Source: Lachnospiraceae bacterium (GTDB taxonomy: Bacteria; Bacillota; Clostridia; Lachnospirales; Lachnospiraceae). From it: a stretch of 64,000 nt of DNA. Below are positions 45,597 through 55,138 of the stretch, one piece after another (the first letter of the stretch is position 1; the number at the start of each line of letters is the position of its first letter). A program made the position numbers and the translations under genes. The notes below the pieces were generated by a model. The model was given only the letters and a program-made list of their open reading frames with translations. It did no database searches and was not told the origin of the DNA. The stretch spans positions 124,001 through 188,000 of the forward strand of contig JAFUPV010000027.1 in NCBI GenBank assembly GCA_017472605.1. Reading direction: 5' to 3'.

Positions 45597-46444
45597 TGCA
45601 GTACACGCAGGAAGAATTCCGATTTTCCGGCGGGCTGCCCTGGCGCCTGTTTCGAGTCACAGAAAAACAGAAGCAGCTTCACTGCCACAACTGTCTGGAA
45701 CTGAACCTGGCAGAGAAGGGAACCGGAACCTACATCATCGGCGGCAAGCTGTATCCCATCCGCCCGGGAGATATTTTTGTGATCAATAATTCCGAACGTC
45801 ATCTGGCACTTCATGACGATGAGGAGCTGACATTAAGTGTTCTGATTTTTGATACGGATTCCATCTGGAAAGACAGGCATGGAAAAGAATATCTGAAGCC
45901 TTTTTTCCACCGGGCAGAAACCTTTTCCAACCGGATCACCAGCAGTGCGCGGGATTATCAGGCAATGCGGGAATGCTTCGAACGGATTGGACAGGAAGAG
46001 AAGGAGAGACGGATCGGGTGGGAACTGGTAACGGAGACGGAAGCCCATCTGCTGTTGGCGCTTCTGTACCGCTGCTATCACGAAAACCAGGAAATTGAAA
46101 AAACGGAGGACGGTATGAGCCGCTTCGGACGGCTGGAAGCGGTTCTCACCTACATTGACAGTCATTTTACAGAGCCCCTGACGCTCGACCAGCTGGCAAA
46201 GGAAGCAGCGGTCAGCCGGAATTATCTGTGCAAATGTTTTCGCGAAGCAACCGGACAGACGCTGTTCGCTTATATTGAGCAGACAAGGATTCAGTATGCC
46301 GCCTATCTGCTTCAGACAACGGAGGAACCGGTGGCACGGATTGCCGTGGAGTCCGGCTTTGAGTCGGTTTCCTATTTTAACCGTCTGTTCCGCAGACAAT
46401 ATGAGATGTCGCCCGGCCAGTTCCGGCGGGGCAGAAATGCATGA
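45596..46444 (+). CDS. AraC-family regulator with cupin sensor domain
   Basis: 282 residues. The N-terminal cupin begins with LHCHNCLELNLAEKG and GDIFVINNSERH, a likely sugar-binding pocket. Two C-terminal helix-turn-helices are LDQLAKEAAVSRNYLCKCFREATG and VARIAVESGFESVSYFNRLFRRQY (landmarks), ending MSPGQFRRG. The start overlaps the preceding stop (TAATG), so its synthesis may depend on translation of the interrupted gene. It is a second candidate for the GH2 operator sites. It is convergent with the kinase gene across a strong hairpin. Confidence 0.92.
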   Translation: MQYTQEEFRFSGGLPWRLFRVTEKQKQLHCHNCLELNLAEKGTGTYIIGGKLYPIRPGDIFVINNSERHLALHDDEELTLSVLIFDTDSIWKDRHGKEYLKPFFHRAETFSNRITSSARDYQAMRECFERIGQEEKERRIGWELVTETEAHLLLALLYRCYHENQEIEKTEDGMSRFGRLEAVLTYIDSHFTEPLTLDQLAKEAAVSRNYLCKCFREATGQTLFAYIEQTRIQYAAYLLQTTEEPVARIAVESGFESVSYFNRLFRRQYEMSPGQFRRGRNA

Positions 46445-46472
46445 GAAAAGGAGTCTTTCACAGAATCGACTG

Positions 46473-46507
46473 CTGCCGCGCCCTGCCGATATGGCAAGGC
46501 GCGGCAG
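46473..46507. terminator. Bidirectional hairpin between AraC and YesM genes
   Basis: CTGCCGCGCC/GGCGCGGCAG perfect 10-bp stem with an inner TGCC/GGCA stem and GATAT loop. There is no immediate T-run on either side, so it may act through Rho or as an mRNA 3' protector. Confidence 0.55.
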
Positions 46508-46516
46508 ACAGATGGT

Positions 46517-48283
46517 TTACTGGAAAGGCTCCTTTAGCTGTTCTGCGGTCATGGCAGGGAACCGCAGATCAATTCGAAAGCTCATGTCATCGCCTCCGGA
46601 GGTGATGTGAATGCTGCAGTCGTTGTGGAAGACAATCCGCAGACGGCTGTTGACGTTGGTCAGGGCAAAGCCGACCGCGTCATTTTCGTTGTACAGATTC
46701 TGCTGCAGCTTCTGCTCGATGTCTGCCTGCCGCTGCGGCGAGATCGGCTTTCCGTTGTTGGCGAGGCTCAGCCGGATGTAACGCCGGTTTTCCTCCAGAA
46801 ACGAAGTGACGGAGAGAATGATCAGGTTGTCCTGGCGTTCGGAGACGATGCCATGAACGAAATAGTTTTCAATCAGCGGCTGCAGTGTGTTTTTTGGAAG
46901 GGCAAAGTGGCTGACGCTGTCATCCAGATCAAATTCATATTCAAAATTCTGGAACCGGTACTGATAGAGGATCATCAGGTTTTCACAAAGCTCTTCCTCC
47001 TGCTCCAGAGTGGCAAACATGCTTCCGTTGATCTGAGAGCGGTAGATTTTGGAGAGAAGAAGGATCATCTGGGAGGCATCGGAGTTTTTACCATTTAATA
47101 CCTGTGCCCGGATCATCTCCAGTGTGTTATAAAGGAAATGCGGGTTGATGCTGGTCTGGAGTGCATAAAGATCACTTCGCTTCTGCTGCAGCTCATAGAC
47201 ATAGGATTTCTCCACATTCTGCTGCAGTTCGTTACACATGGCATTGAAACCTTCAATAATTTCAGTAAACTCATTATGTCCAGGAAGGCTGTCGATCCGG
47301 TAGGTCAGGTCATTGAGCTGGAATTTCTTCATACCGTCCAGGATCACATGGATGTTCCGGTTAGACAGGTAATAGGTCAGGTAGTAGAGACCGAAGGAAA
47401 ACACAGTCAGCAGGAGCGCAAGGAGAATACTCAGTCGGGAAAGAGAGGGAAAGGCAGGCTGATATTCTTCGGTATAGTAGGTAAGCAGAAACTTTCCATT
47501 CTCAATCTTCAGGGTATCCTGATAATAATTACCGGAAGAGACATCCAGAGCAGGTGAAGAGTTGAAAAAGAGATTGCCCTCCGGATCGGAAATGCGAAAC
47601 GTGCAGTTTGTGGTAAACTCGTAGTTTGCAAGGATGCTGTTATATTCCGCAACGGAGTAGAGTGGAATCAGATAGCCGAGAGGCGCATCCGCTGTCCGGT
47701 AGATGGTTGCCGTCAGTCCGTAATACGTGTGCTGGACAAACGCATTTCCGGTGCATGCGTAGATCATCCGGCTGACTTCATCCAGGGAAAAGGTATTGCG
47801 GCTGAATGGCGTGATGGGCTTCATGTCTGTGACATGCTCTGCCGGTGCCAGGTAGGCCTGCGTGTCGGAAAAGTAGTACAGCTGCTCAGTGGCCGGCGAA
47901 TAGATCAGGAAACCGCGCAGATACCGGTCATCATTGCAGATGTCAGTCAGAAGGCGGATGCAGGAATTTCTGGTAGCGGCGCTGACATCATCGTAGGAGG
48001 AGGCCTCCAGCAGCTTGCAGAGATTGGGATCGCACCGGTTGCCGCTTAACACCTTTCCTGCCAGAATGTAGAAATTGTCAAAATGGTTGGAAAATGCCTC
48101 TGACAGGTTTGCCGCTGCCAGGTCATAGGGCTTCAGGTACTGGGAGCGTTCGTAGCGGATGGAAAGCTGCGAAATAAAGATGCTGACAGAGAAGGAAAAA
48201 ACAGTCAGAAGGACCGTGCTGATCAGAAGCATGCGGGAGAAGAAATGGCTGTGTTTCGAAGAAAAAAAACGTGGCTTTTTCAT
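46517..48283 (-). CDS. YesM-type sensor histidine kinase
   Basis: 588 residues. An N-terminal membrane segment (about 20-42), an extracellular dCache-like sensor of about 240 residues, a second membrane segment near 290-315, HAMP (LNDLTYRIDSLPGHNE), and a His_kinase domain with the phospho-acceptor in INPHFLYNTLEMIR. The C-terminal ATPase has NTLQPLIENYFVHG. ATG 48283 is preceded by GAGGAG at the right distance; the frame extends to 48349 without support. Divergent from the ABC importer, which it probably regulates through the YesN-type regulator. Confidence 0.92.
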   Translation of the reverse strand: MKKPRFFSSKHSHFFSRMLLISTVLLTVFSFSVSIFISQLSIRYERSQYLKPYDLAAANLSEAFSNHFDNFYILAGKVLSGNRCDPNLCKLLEASSYDDVSAATRNSCIRLLTDICNDDRYLRGFLIYSPATEQLYYFSDTQAYLAPAEHVTDMKPITPFSRNTFSLDEVSRMIYACTGNAFVQHTYYGLTATIYRTADAPLGYLIPLYSVAEYNSILANYEFTTNCTFRISDPEGNLFFNSSPALDVSSGNYYQDTLKIENGKFLLTYYTEEYQPAFPSLSRLSILLALLLTVFSFGLYYLTYYLSNRNIHVILDGMKKFQLNDLTYRIDSLPGHNEFTEIIEGFNAMCNELQQNVEKSYVYELQQKRSDLYALQTSINPHFLYNTLEMIRAQVLNGKNSDASQMILLLSKIYRSQINGSMFATLEQEEELCENLMILYQYRFQNFEYEFDLDDSVSHFALPKNTLQPLIENYFVHGIVSERQDNLIILSVTSFLEENRRYIRLSLANNGKPISPQRQADIEQKLQQNLYNENDAVGFALTNVNSRLRIVFHNDCSIHITSGGDDMSFRIDLRFPAMTAEQLKEPFQ

Positions 48284-48477
48284 AAGAGAGACTCCTCGTA
48301 TCATAGATTTACCGATTGAACCTCCGAATACCACGCAGGCAGCTTTCAACGGGAAAGTTACAGGAAGCGCGGATTCGGATTCCGTTTTACTAAGGATATC
48401 ATAACATATTCCGACAGAAAAATGGAAAAGAATGTGAAGAAACTGTGAAAATGTACTGCTTTTTGGAATTTGTTCAA

Positions 48478-48507
48478 TTTACTTTGTGCAGAATGAGCAG
48501 ATATAAT
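48478..48507 (+). promoter_or_regulatory. Promoter of ABC importer operon
   Basis: TTTACT (48478-48483), 18-bp spacer, perfect TATAAT (48502-48507) in the 316-bp divergent gap 48284-48599. The leader is about 85 nt. No 21-bp direct repeat like that of the GH2 genes was found here. Confidence 0.55.
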
Positions 48508-48599
48508 AAAACCAAGAAAACAAGCCAATTGGACGTTTTTGTGATTCGCTTTGCGGTACGTTCGGTTGGAAGTATGAACAAAAAAGGGGAGTACAACAT

Positions 48600-49529
48600 A
48601 TGCAAAAGTCAAAGAAGGCGAAAAGTCCTCGCCAAAAAGCCGGTTTTCGGCTCTTTCTGCTGTCAGCTCCGTTCCTGCTTGGAATTCTGATCTTTTCCTA
48701 CATGCCTCTTCTGGGCTGGTCCTATTCCTTCTTCAACTATAAGCCGGGACGCGATCTGTTTGACTGTGATTTTGTCGGATTCAAATGGTTTATCGCACCA
48801 TTTAACAATCCGGTGCTGCGGATGCAGTTTGTCCGTGTCATGTCCAACACGCTTGGCATCAACCTGCTTTACATGGCAACCATGATCCTTCCGATGATCT
48901 TCGCCATGTTCCTGATGGAGATTCCGTGGAAGGGATACCGGAAGCTGGTTCAGACACTGACAACGATCCCCAACTTCATCAGCTGGGTTCTTGTGTATGC
49001 GGCTTTCTTCTCCCTTTTCTCAACAGAAGGTCTTCTGAACACTCTTCTGATTGGAATGGGCGTGATCAAAACACCGGTCAACTACCTGACTGAGAACAGC
49101 CACATGTGGCTGAAAATGCTGGGATATCATCTGTGGAAGGGCCTTGGATGGGGTGCAATTGTTTACATTTCGGCGATCACTTCCATTGATTCTGAAATCT
49201 ATGAGGCAGCGAACATTGACGGTGCCGGACGATTCCAGAAGATGTGGTATATCACCACGCCGCATCTGCTTCCGACCTTCTTCGTCATGTTCGTCCTTCA
49301 GATCGGAAACATCATCAACAATGGAATTGACCAGTATCTGGTATTTTCCAACGCAATGACTCAGGATGCCATTGAAGTTCTGGACCTCTATGTATACCGT
49401 TACGGTCTGCAGCAGGGCAACATTTCCTACGCAACCGCAGTCGGTATGTGGAAATCACTTGTCAGCGTGCTTCTTGTATTGATTGCTAACACGCTGTCGA
49501 AGAAGATTCGCGGATCATCGATTTTCTAA
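48600..49529 (+). CDS. Sugar ABC transporter permease (LplB/UgpA-like)
   Basis: 309 residues, six membrane segments. The EAA loop that docks the ATPase is EIYEAANIDGAGRFQKMWYIT. The start at 48600 follows GGGGAG. It works with the next permease and the binding protein at 50639. No ATPase gene is present, as is usual for this class, which shares an MsmX-type ATPase encoded elsewhere. Confidence 0.93.
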   Translation: MQKSKKAKSPRQKAGFRLFLLSAPFLLGILIFSYMPLLGWSYSFFNYKPGRDLFDCDFVGFKWFIAPFNNPVLRMQFVRVMSNTLGINLLYMATMILPMIFAMFLMEIPWKGYRKLVQTLTTIPNFISWVLVYAAFFSLFSTEGLLNTLLIGMGVIKTPVNYLTENSHMWLKMLGYHLWKGLGWGAIVYISAITSIDSEIYEAANIDGAGRFQKMWYITTPHLLPTFFVMFVLQIGNIINNGIDQYLVFSNAMTQDAIEVLDLYVYRYGLQQGNISYATAVGMWKSLVSVLLVLIANTLSKKIRGSSIF

Positions 49530-49571
49530 ACAGATTTTCCAAACATTCACGTCCAAAGAAAGGAGTCTCCA

Positions 49572-50510
49572 ATGGCATTACGAAGAAAACCGAAGGAAAC
49601 GGAAAATCGCGGCGTTGTGAAAAAAACATGGAAGGACCATACCGTAGATATTCTCATCTGCATCGTATTCGGTCTGTTTACCATCGCCTGCATCTTCCCC
49701 TTCTATTACATATTCATTAACACCATCAGCGATAATTCGCTGGTGGCAACCGGAAGAATCAACATCATACCCCGTGGAATTCATTTTGAGAACTATGCGA
49801 AGGTGCTGTCTCTGAAAGAGCTGCCGGGTGCTACCATGGTTTCGCTGGCAAGAACGGTTCTGGGAACCATATTCACGCTGATCTGCGCGTCCTTCCCGGC
49901 ATACTGCTTCTCCAGGGAAGAGTACTGGCACAAGAAGATTTTTTACCGTTTTGTGATTATTACCATGTATTTCGGCGCCGGTGTGATCCCCACGTTCCTT
50001 ACCTACAAAACGCTGAACATCTATGATACCTTCTGGGTATACATTCTGCCCTGCTGTGTCACACCGTTCAATCTGATCCTTGTCAAGACGTACATGGAAT
50101 CACTGCCTCCGTCTCTGGAGGAATCAGCGGAGATTGACGGAGCCGGATATCTGGTTCGTTTTACCAGAATTGTTCTGCCGTTGTGCAAGCCGATTCTGGC
50201 AACCATCGCCGTGTTCTCTGCGGTCGGTCAGTGGAATAACTGGATGGATACCGTTCTTTACACCAAGGACAGAGCGCTCCAGTCCCTGCAGTATGTTCTG
50301 TACCGTTACCTGAAGGAAGCAAACACACTGGCGGAGATTGCCCGGGAGAATCCGGAAATGATGGCGGAGATGGATCCGTCCACCATGCTGTCGCCGCTGA
50401 CCATCAAGTATACCGTGTGTATCGTAACTATCGTTCCGATCCTGGTTGTGTATCCGTTCTTCCAGAAATATTTCGTAAAGGGTATGATGATCGGTGCGGT
50501 CAAGGGATGA
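49572..50510 (+). CDS. Sugar ABC transporter permease (YtcP/LplC-like)
   Basis: 312 residues, six membrane segments; EAA loop EESAEIDGAGYLVRFTRIVLP. RBS AAAGGAG precedes ATG 49572, 42 bp after the first permease gene. It forms a heterodimer with that permease for oligosaccharide import. Confidence 0.93.
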   Translation: MALRRKPKETENRGVVKKTWKDHTVDILICIVFGLFTIACIFPFYYIFINTISDNSLVATGRINIIPRGIHFENYAKVLSLKELPGATMVSLARTVLGTIFTLICASFPAYCFSREEYWHKKIFYRFVIITMYFGAGVIPTFLTYKTLNIYDTFWVYILPCCVTPFNLILVKTYMESLPPSLEESAEIDGAGYLVRFTRIVLPLCKPILATIAVFSAVGQWNNWMDTVLYTKDRALQSLQYVLYRYLKEANTLAEIARENPEMMAEMDPSTMLSPLTIKYTVCIVTIVPILVVYPFFQKYFVKGMMIGAVKG

Positions 50511-50638
50511 GAAGGGTTCCGGCAGTCAGGATGGAGTTGGGCAGTACAAAGAAATGCAGTAAAAACAGTTTCAAATCAATCAGGATAGAAGCCCGTGGCT
50601 TTATCATATAACGAAAAAAAATAATGGGAGGTTTTCAC

Positions 50639-52327
50639 ATGAAGAAAAAAGTTTTATCCTTAGTTCTTGCAGGTGCAACGATACTGTCCATGACAGGCGG
50701 CGTATTTGCAGCAGAGGCGGAGAAGGAAGAAGTAACGCTGACCGGTTTTGTCATGCAGTCTGTTACCGGTGAGTCCGGTATCTGGGAAGGCTGGGGCGCT
50801 CAGAAGCTTTATGACGATCTGAAGATCAAGCTTGAGCTGGATCCGACCGGAAACGAAGTTGAGACAAAGCTGCAGCAGTATCTGGTTGCAGGTGAGCTGC
50901 CGGATATCATTGGCTTAAAAGGTCTGGATCAGGCAACTCTGGCGATGGAAGCGGACATGCTTCTTCCGCTGAACGAGTATGCGGATCAGCTGCCGAATCT
51001 GTTTGAGAACGAGCACTATGCAAATGCAATCAAGTATTCTCAGGATTTCACCAGCTGTGATACCGGAAATCTGTACATCATGCCGACCGCAATCGGCCCG
51101 ACTTCCTACAACTCCTTTAACTGGGTTCCGCTTCTGCAGTGGGATGCATACAAGGCAGTAGGTATGCCGGATGTTACCACACTGGAGGATTATCTGGATG
51201 TTGTTGAGAAGATGGTAGAGTACAAGCCGACCACCGAGCTTGGTGAAAAAGTTTACGGATTCTCTCTGTTCTCCGACTGGGACAGCGTAAGTGCACTGGA
51301 GATTTCCACTTTGTCCTTCATGTACGGTATTGATACCGAGTACGTTTCCCCGCTGATGGAGACTAATGTAATTACCAAGGAGACCAGCTCCCTGCTGGCG
51401 GACGACAGCTTCTACAAGAGAGCGCTGAAGTTCTACTTCGAAGCAAATCAGAGAGGCCTTCTGGATCCGGATTCCATGTCCCAGACCTATGCTGATGTAG
51501 ACGCGAAGTTCAGCGCAGGCCGCGTGATGTTCTCCTGGTTCTCCTGGCTGACAGGAAGCTACAATTCCCAGAATCAGAACAATGCAGAGAAGGTTGACGG
51601 TCTTGCAAGTGTTGTTGCAGACGACATGAAGCTTTACAACGCACCGGCTCAGACCATCGGACGTAACTGGTATTTTGCAATCTCCAAGGATTGTGAAAAT
51701 GTAGATGCTGCTCTTGAGTTCCTGAACTGGCTGTACGATCCGGAGATCTGTGCATACCTGTCCAACGGACCGCAGGGTGTAACATGGGATTATGATGAGA
51801 ACGGCGAGCCGTACATCATTAACTGGGATATCGTTGACAATAAGACAGAGCTGCTGATGCCGGAAGAAATCGGCGGCGGCGCATTCCAGGATGGCGTTTA
51901 TGCGTTCAACACACTTGGACCGCAGGCTGCAACGGTTACTGAGAGCGGATACACACTGAGCTACCGTTACTGGCCGACAACCATCAGCAGAAATCCGTCT
52001 CTCATGAAGCAGGAAGTAAATGAGATGATGGGCGGTGTAAACGCACTGGCTGAGTATCTGTACGCAAATGATATGGTTGCTGATTCCACACAGGCTGTTA
52101 ACATGATCACTCCGGCTACCGATGATCTTGAAATCACAGTAACCCAGATCGGTGAGATCGTTAAGAAGTACTCCTGGCAGATGGTATATGCGGCTGACGA
52201 GGCTGAGTTCGAGGAACTGTGGTCCACAATGACCGAGCAGGCAAAGGCGCTTGGACTGGATCAGGTAACCGAATATTATACCGCTGAGTGGGAAAAGGCT
52301 CTTGAACTTGTTAAGGAATACGAGTAA
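50639..52327 (+). CDS. Extracellular solute-binding protein of the sugar importer
   Basis: 562 residues, family 1 binding protein of the large LplA type. ATG 50639 follows GGGAGGT. The signal peptide (MKKKVLSLVLAG, then ATILSMTGGVFA) ends in an Ala-x-Ala-like site and contains no cysteine, so the usual lipobox anchor is missing. The mature protein begins near AEAEKEEVTLTGF. Ligand unknown; by context an oligosaccharide with fucose and/or uronic acid. A terminator lies 90 bp downstream. Confidence 0.9.
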   Translation: MKKKVLSLVLAGATILSMTGGVFAAEAEKEEVTLTGFVMQSVTGESGIWEGWGAQKLYDDLKIKLELDPTGNEVETKLQQYLVAGELPDIIGLKGLDQATLAMEADMLLPLNEYADQLPNLFENEHYANAIKYSQDFTSCDTGNLYIMPTAIGPTSYNSFNWVPLLQWDAYKAVGMPDVTTLEDYLDVVEKMVEYKPTTELGEKVYGFSLFSDWDSVSALEISTLSFMYGIDTEYVSPLMETNVITKETSSLLADDSFYKRALKFYFEANQRGLLDPDSMSQTYADVDAKFSAGRVMFSWFSWLTGSYNSQNQNNAEKVDGLASVVADDMKLYNAPAQTIGRNWYFAISKDCENVDAALEFLNWLYDPEICAYLSNGPQGVTWDYDENGEPYIINWDIVDNKTELLMPEEIGGGAFQDGVYAFNTLGPQAATVTESGYTLSYRYWPTTISRNPSLMKQEVNEMMGGVNALAEYLYANDMVADSTQAVNMITPATDDLEITVTQIGEIVKKYSWQMVYAADEAEFEELWSTMTEQAKALGLDQVTEYYTAEWEKALELVKEYE

Positions 52328-52415
52328 AATATAGTTAGATATCGCGGATATCCGGGCACATATGCCAATGGCATGCGGCGCCAGCTTTTCGGAATGAACG
52401 ATAAATAACGAAAGA

Positions 52416-52446
52416 GGCTGCTATGGGTTTCCGTAGCAGTCTTTTT
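52416..52446 (+). terminator. Intrinsic terminator between binding protein and GH95
   Basis: GGCTGCTA/TAGCAGTC (8 pairs, one G-T) with a 10-nt loop, followed by TTTTT. It may lower expression of the fucosidase genes relative to the importer, because no clear new promoter follows before 52534. Confidence 0.8.
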
Positions 52447-52533
52447 GCGCTGCAGTCAGAGCAGTTTGCGCGGCAAAGAATCCGGCAGAACCGGCTTTGG
52501 CAGATTCGAGTTTTGGAGAACGAGGTAAGATAC

Positions 52534-55068
52534 ATGGCACAGAATTACATTTTTTTTGACCGGCCGGCTGAAAACTGGCATCAGGGCTGTCCGCTTGGAA
52601 ACGGCTTCATGGGACAGATGCTTTATGGAGGAATTCGAAATGAGCAGATTGACCTTTCCCATTTGACGTTCTTCTCCGGATCAGACCGTGTGAATCCTTA
52701 TTCGGATCATGCGGCAGAAGCGTTTTACCGGGCACGTCAGGCAGCAGCGGACGGGGATCATGAAGCCGCCTGGAGGCATCTGGAAGGATTCATGGGACGG
52801 AGAGGAAACTATGGAACCAATCTGCCGGTCGGCAGACTTGACCTTTCTTTTTCTGATTCACAGATGGAACGATCCAAAGAGGAGGAAAAATCCGGTCAGC
52901 CGGGAATGTTTTGCCGTAAGGAAACGGCCCGGGTCAGGGAAGGCTCTTACAGGCGCCGTCTTGATCTGGACAGCGGGCTGTTTTCCTGCAGTTTTGATAC
53001 GTCTTTTGGTCATCAGAAACGGGAAGCCTTCAGCTCCCATCCGGACCGGGTGTTTGCGTATCGGATTGAAGATGATTCACCGGAGGGGATTTCATTGACG
53101 CTGACCTTTGACGGCGGACGGAACCCTTACCGTACCTATGTGGAAAATGATTGCCTCTGCTTTGATGTGCAGGCATTGGAAACGAAACACAGTGACGGAA
53201 CGGAAGGGGTGAAGCTGTTCGGAGCGGTCCGGATCTGTGCGGAGGGAGGAACCGTGAAGTCGGGGATTGCAGTGTCTGAACCGGCCCAGGCATACCTGAC
53301 GGTTCGCGGTGCGTCCAGAGTGCTTCTGCTTCTTGCCATGGAAACGGATTATGCGCCAAAGGCAGGTATGGAATGCCCGATTGACCGGAATCAGGTATTT
53401 CTAAGAATTAACCATACAATTCCTAAGTATCGTCGATTGAAAGAAACGCACACCTGTGATATAAATAAACTGATGAAACGTCAGCGGCTGCAGCTGGTGC
53501 GGGGAGAAGAACCGGAAGCGGAAATGACAGGAGAACAGATGGTGGAAGCAGTGCGTCAGGGAGGCGATAACCGTCGGCTGACTCAGCTGATGTATCAGTA
53601 CGGACGCTACCTTCTTCTGTCCTCTTCCAGAGAGGATTCCCCGCTGCCGACGCCGCTTCAGGGTGTCTGGAACGACGATGTGGCATGTCAGATTGGCTGG
53701 ACCTGTGACATGCATCTGGATATCAATACACAGATGAACTACTGGATCAGTGAACCGGGAAACCTGAGTGAATGTCACAAACCACTGTTTCGCTGGATGG
53801 AGAACCGCCTGATTCCTCTTGGAAGGGAGACGGCGAGACGCTGCTATGGCCTGGACGGCTGGGTTGGAGAACTGGTTTCCAACGCCTGGGGCTATGCGGC
53901 TCCGTACTGGGGAAGAAGTCTGTCGCCCTGCCCGACAGGAGGAATCTGGCAGGCTTCCGACTACATGGAACACTATCGCTATGGTCAGGATCGGGAGTTT
54001 CTGCGCAGACATGCGCTGCCGGTGCTGGAGGAAGCAGTTCGTTTTTTCCTGTCATATCTGTTTGAGGATGAAAACGGATATCTGACCAGCGGTCCGTCCA
54101 TTTCGCCGGAAAATGTGTTTCTTGCGGATGGAGTCCGGCTGTTTGCGTCCAACGGATGTACCTATGAGATTCTGATGATTCGGGAACTGTTTCTGGAGTA
54201 TGCGGAGCTTTGTGAGGAGCTGTTGCAGGCGGAAACCAAAGAAGGACGGTCGCAGGCGGAGCCCGAAGAAGGAATGTCGCAGGCAAAGTCTGAAGAAACG
54301 CTGCCGCAGGCGGATGTGGAAGAAGAACGGTCAGATATGGAAAACGGGGAAACCGTTAACAGAGAGAATGAGCTCCTGCGAAGAGTACAAGAGGCGCTGC
54401 CCCGTCTGCTTCCCTACCGGATCCTGCCGGATGGAACGCTGGCGGAATGGTCCCACGACTACCGATCCGAGGATCCGCAGCACCGTCACACCAGCCATCT
54501 GCTGGGACTCTTCCCCTACAGTCAGATCACGCCGAAGAAGACACCGGAGCTGGCCAGGGCAGCTGCCGCTTCCATCGAAGCAAAGCTGACACCGTTCGAA
54601 AACTGGGAGGATACCGGCTGGGCACGTTCCCTGCTGTTTCTCTATCGTGCAAGACTGGAAGACCGGAAGGAAGCCTTCCGCCATCTTCGTGACATGCAGA
54701 CAATCCTGACCGGTCCCAATCTCATGGTGATGCACCCGCCGACACGGGGAACGGCAACAGAGCTGCCTGTTTATGAGCTGGACGGAAATACCGGATTGGC
54801 AATGGGTGTGATGGAATCGCTGATCCAGAGCCATGACGGCTGCATCCGGCTGCTGCCGGCACTGCCGGAGAGCTGGCCGGATGGAAGCGTTACCGGAGTG
54901 GTCGTCAGAGGCGGCATTCTTCTGGATCTGACCTGGAAAAACGGAGTTCCTGTCTGTGTGGAAGCCGTTTCAGGGAAGGATCAGGAGGTGCGCGTTTCCT
55001 TTGGAAACCAGGAACAACTGGTCTGTCTGAAGGCCGGGGAGAAGACGGTGTTTCCGTCTTTTGACTGA
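52534..55068 (+). CDS. GH95 family alpha-L-fucosidase/L-galactosidase
   Basis: 844 residues: an N-terminal beta domain opening with CPLGNGFMGQMLYGG, then an (alpha/alpha)6 barrel. The catalytic-base region reads HLDINTQMNYW. The second Asn of the usual N-x-N pair is kept, but the first is Asp. HTSHLLGLFP is another family landmark. Predicted inverting release of terminal fucose (or L-galactose). Residues 565-600 are four 9-residue repeats, an in-frame insertion. ATG 52534 follows GAGGT; the longer frame to 52423 runs into the terminator. No signal peptide. Confidence 0.9.
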   Translation: MAQNYIFFDRPAENWHQGCPLGNGFMGQMLYGGIRNEQIDLSHLTFFSGSDRVNPYSDHAAEAFYRARQAAADGDHEAAWRHLEGFMGRRGNYGTNLPVGRLDLSFSDSQMERSKEEEKSGQPGMFCRKETARVREGSYRRRLDLDSGLFSCSFDTSFGHQKREAFSSHPDRVFAYRIEDDSPEGISLTLTFDGGRNPYRTYVENDCLCFDVQALETKHSDGTEGVKLFGAVRICAEGGTVKSGIAVSEPAQAYLTVRGASRVLLLLAMETDYAPKAGMECPIDRNQVFLRINHTIPKYRRLKETHTCDINKLMKRQRLQLVRGEEPEAEMTGEQMVEAVRQGGDNRRLTQLMYQYGRYLLLSSSREDSPLPTPLQGVWNDDVACQIGWTCDMHLDINTQMNYWISEPGNLSECHKPLFRWMENRLIPLGRETARRCYGLDGWVGELVSNAWGYAAPYWGRSLSPCPTGGIWQASDYMEHYRYGQDREFLRRHALPVLEEAVRFFLSYLFEDENGYLTSGPSISPENVFLADGVRLFASNGCTYEILMIRELFLEYAELCEELLQAETKEGRSQAEPEEGMSQAKSEETLPQADVEEERSDMENGETVNRENELLRRVQEALPRLLPYRILPDGTLAEWSHDYRSEDPQHRHTSHLLGLFPYSQITPKKTPELARAAAASIEAKLTPFENWEDTGWARSLLFLYRARLEDRKEAFRHLRDMQTILTGPNLMVMHPPTRGTATELPVYELDGNTGLAMGVMESLIQSHDGCIRLLPALPESWPDGSVTGVVVRGGILLDLTWKNGVPVCVEAVSGKDQEVRVSFGNQEQLVCLKAGEKTVFPSFD
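54226..54333 (+). repeat. Four 27-bp in-frame repeats in GH95 gene
   Basis: Units at 54226, 54253, 54280 and 54307 encode QAETKEGRS, QAEPEEGMS, QAKSEETLP and QADVEEERS, an acidic flexible insert in the barrel domain. Confidence 0.9.
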
Positions 55069-55138
55069 GACAATGAATCATTATGATTTCATAAAATATC
55101 GTTTATAAAAATAAAAAAGACAGGATAAGGAGGACGCT

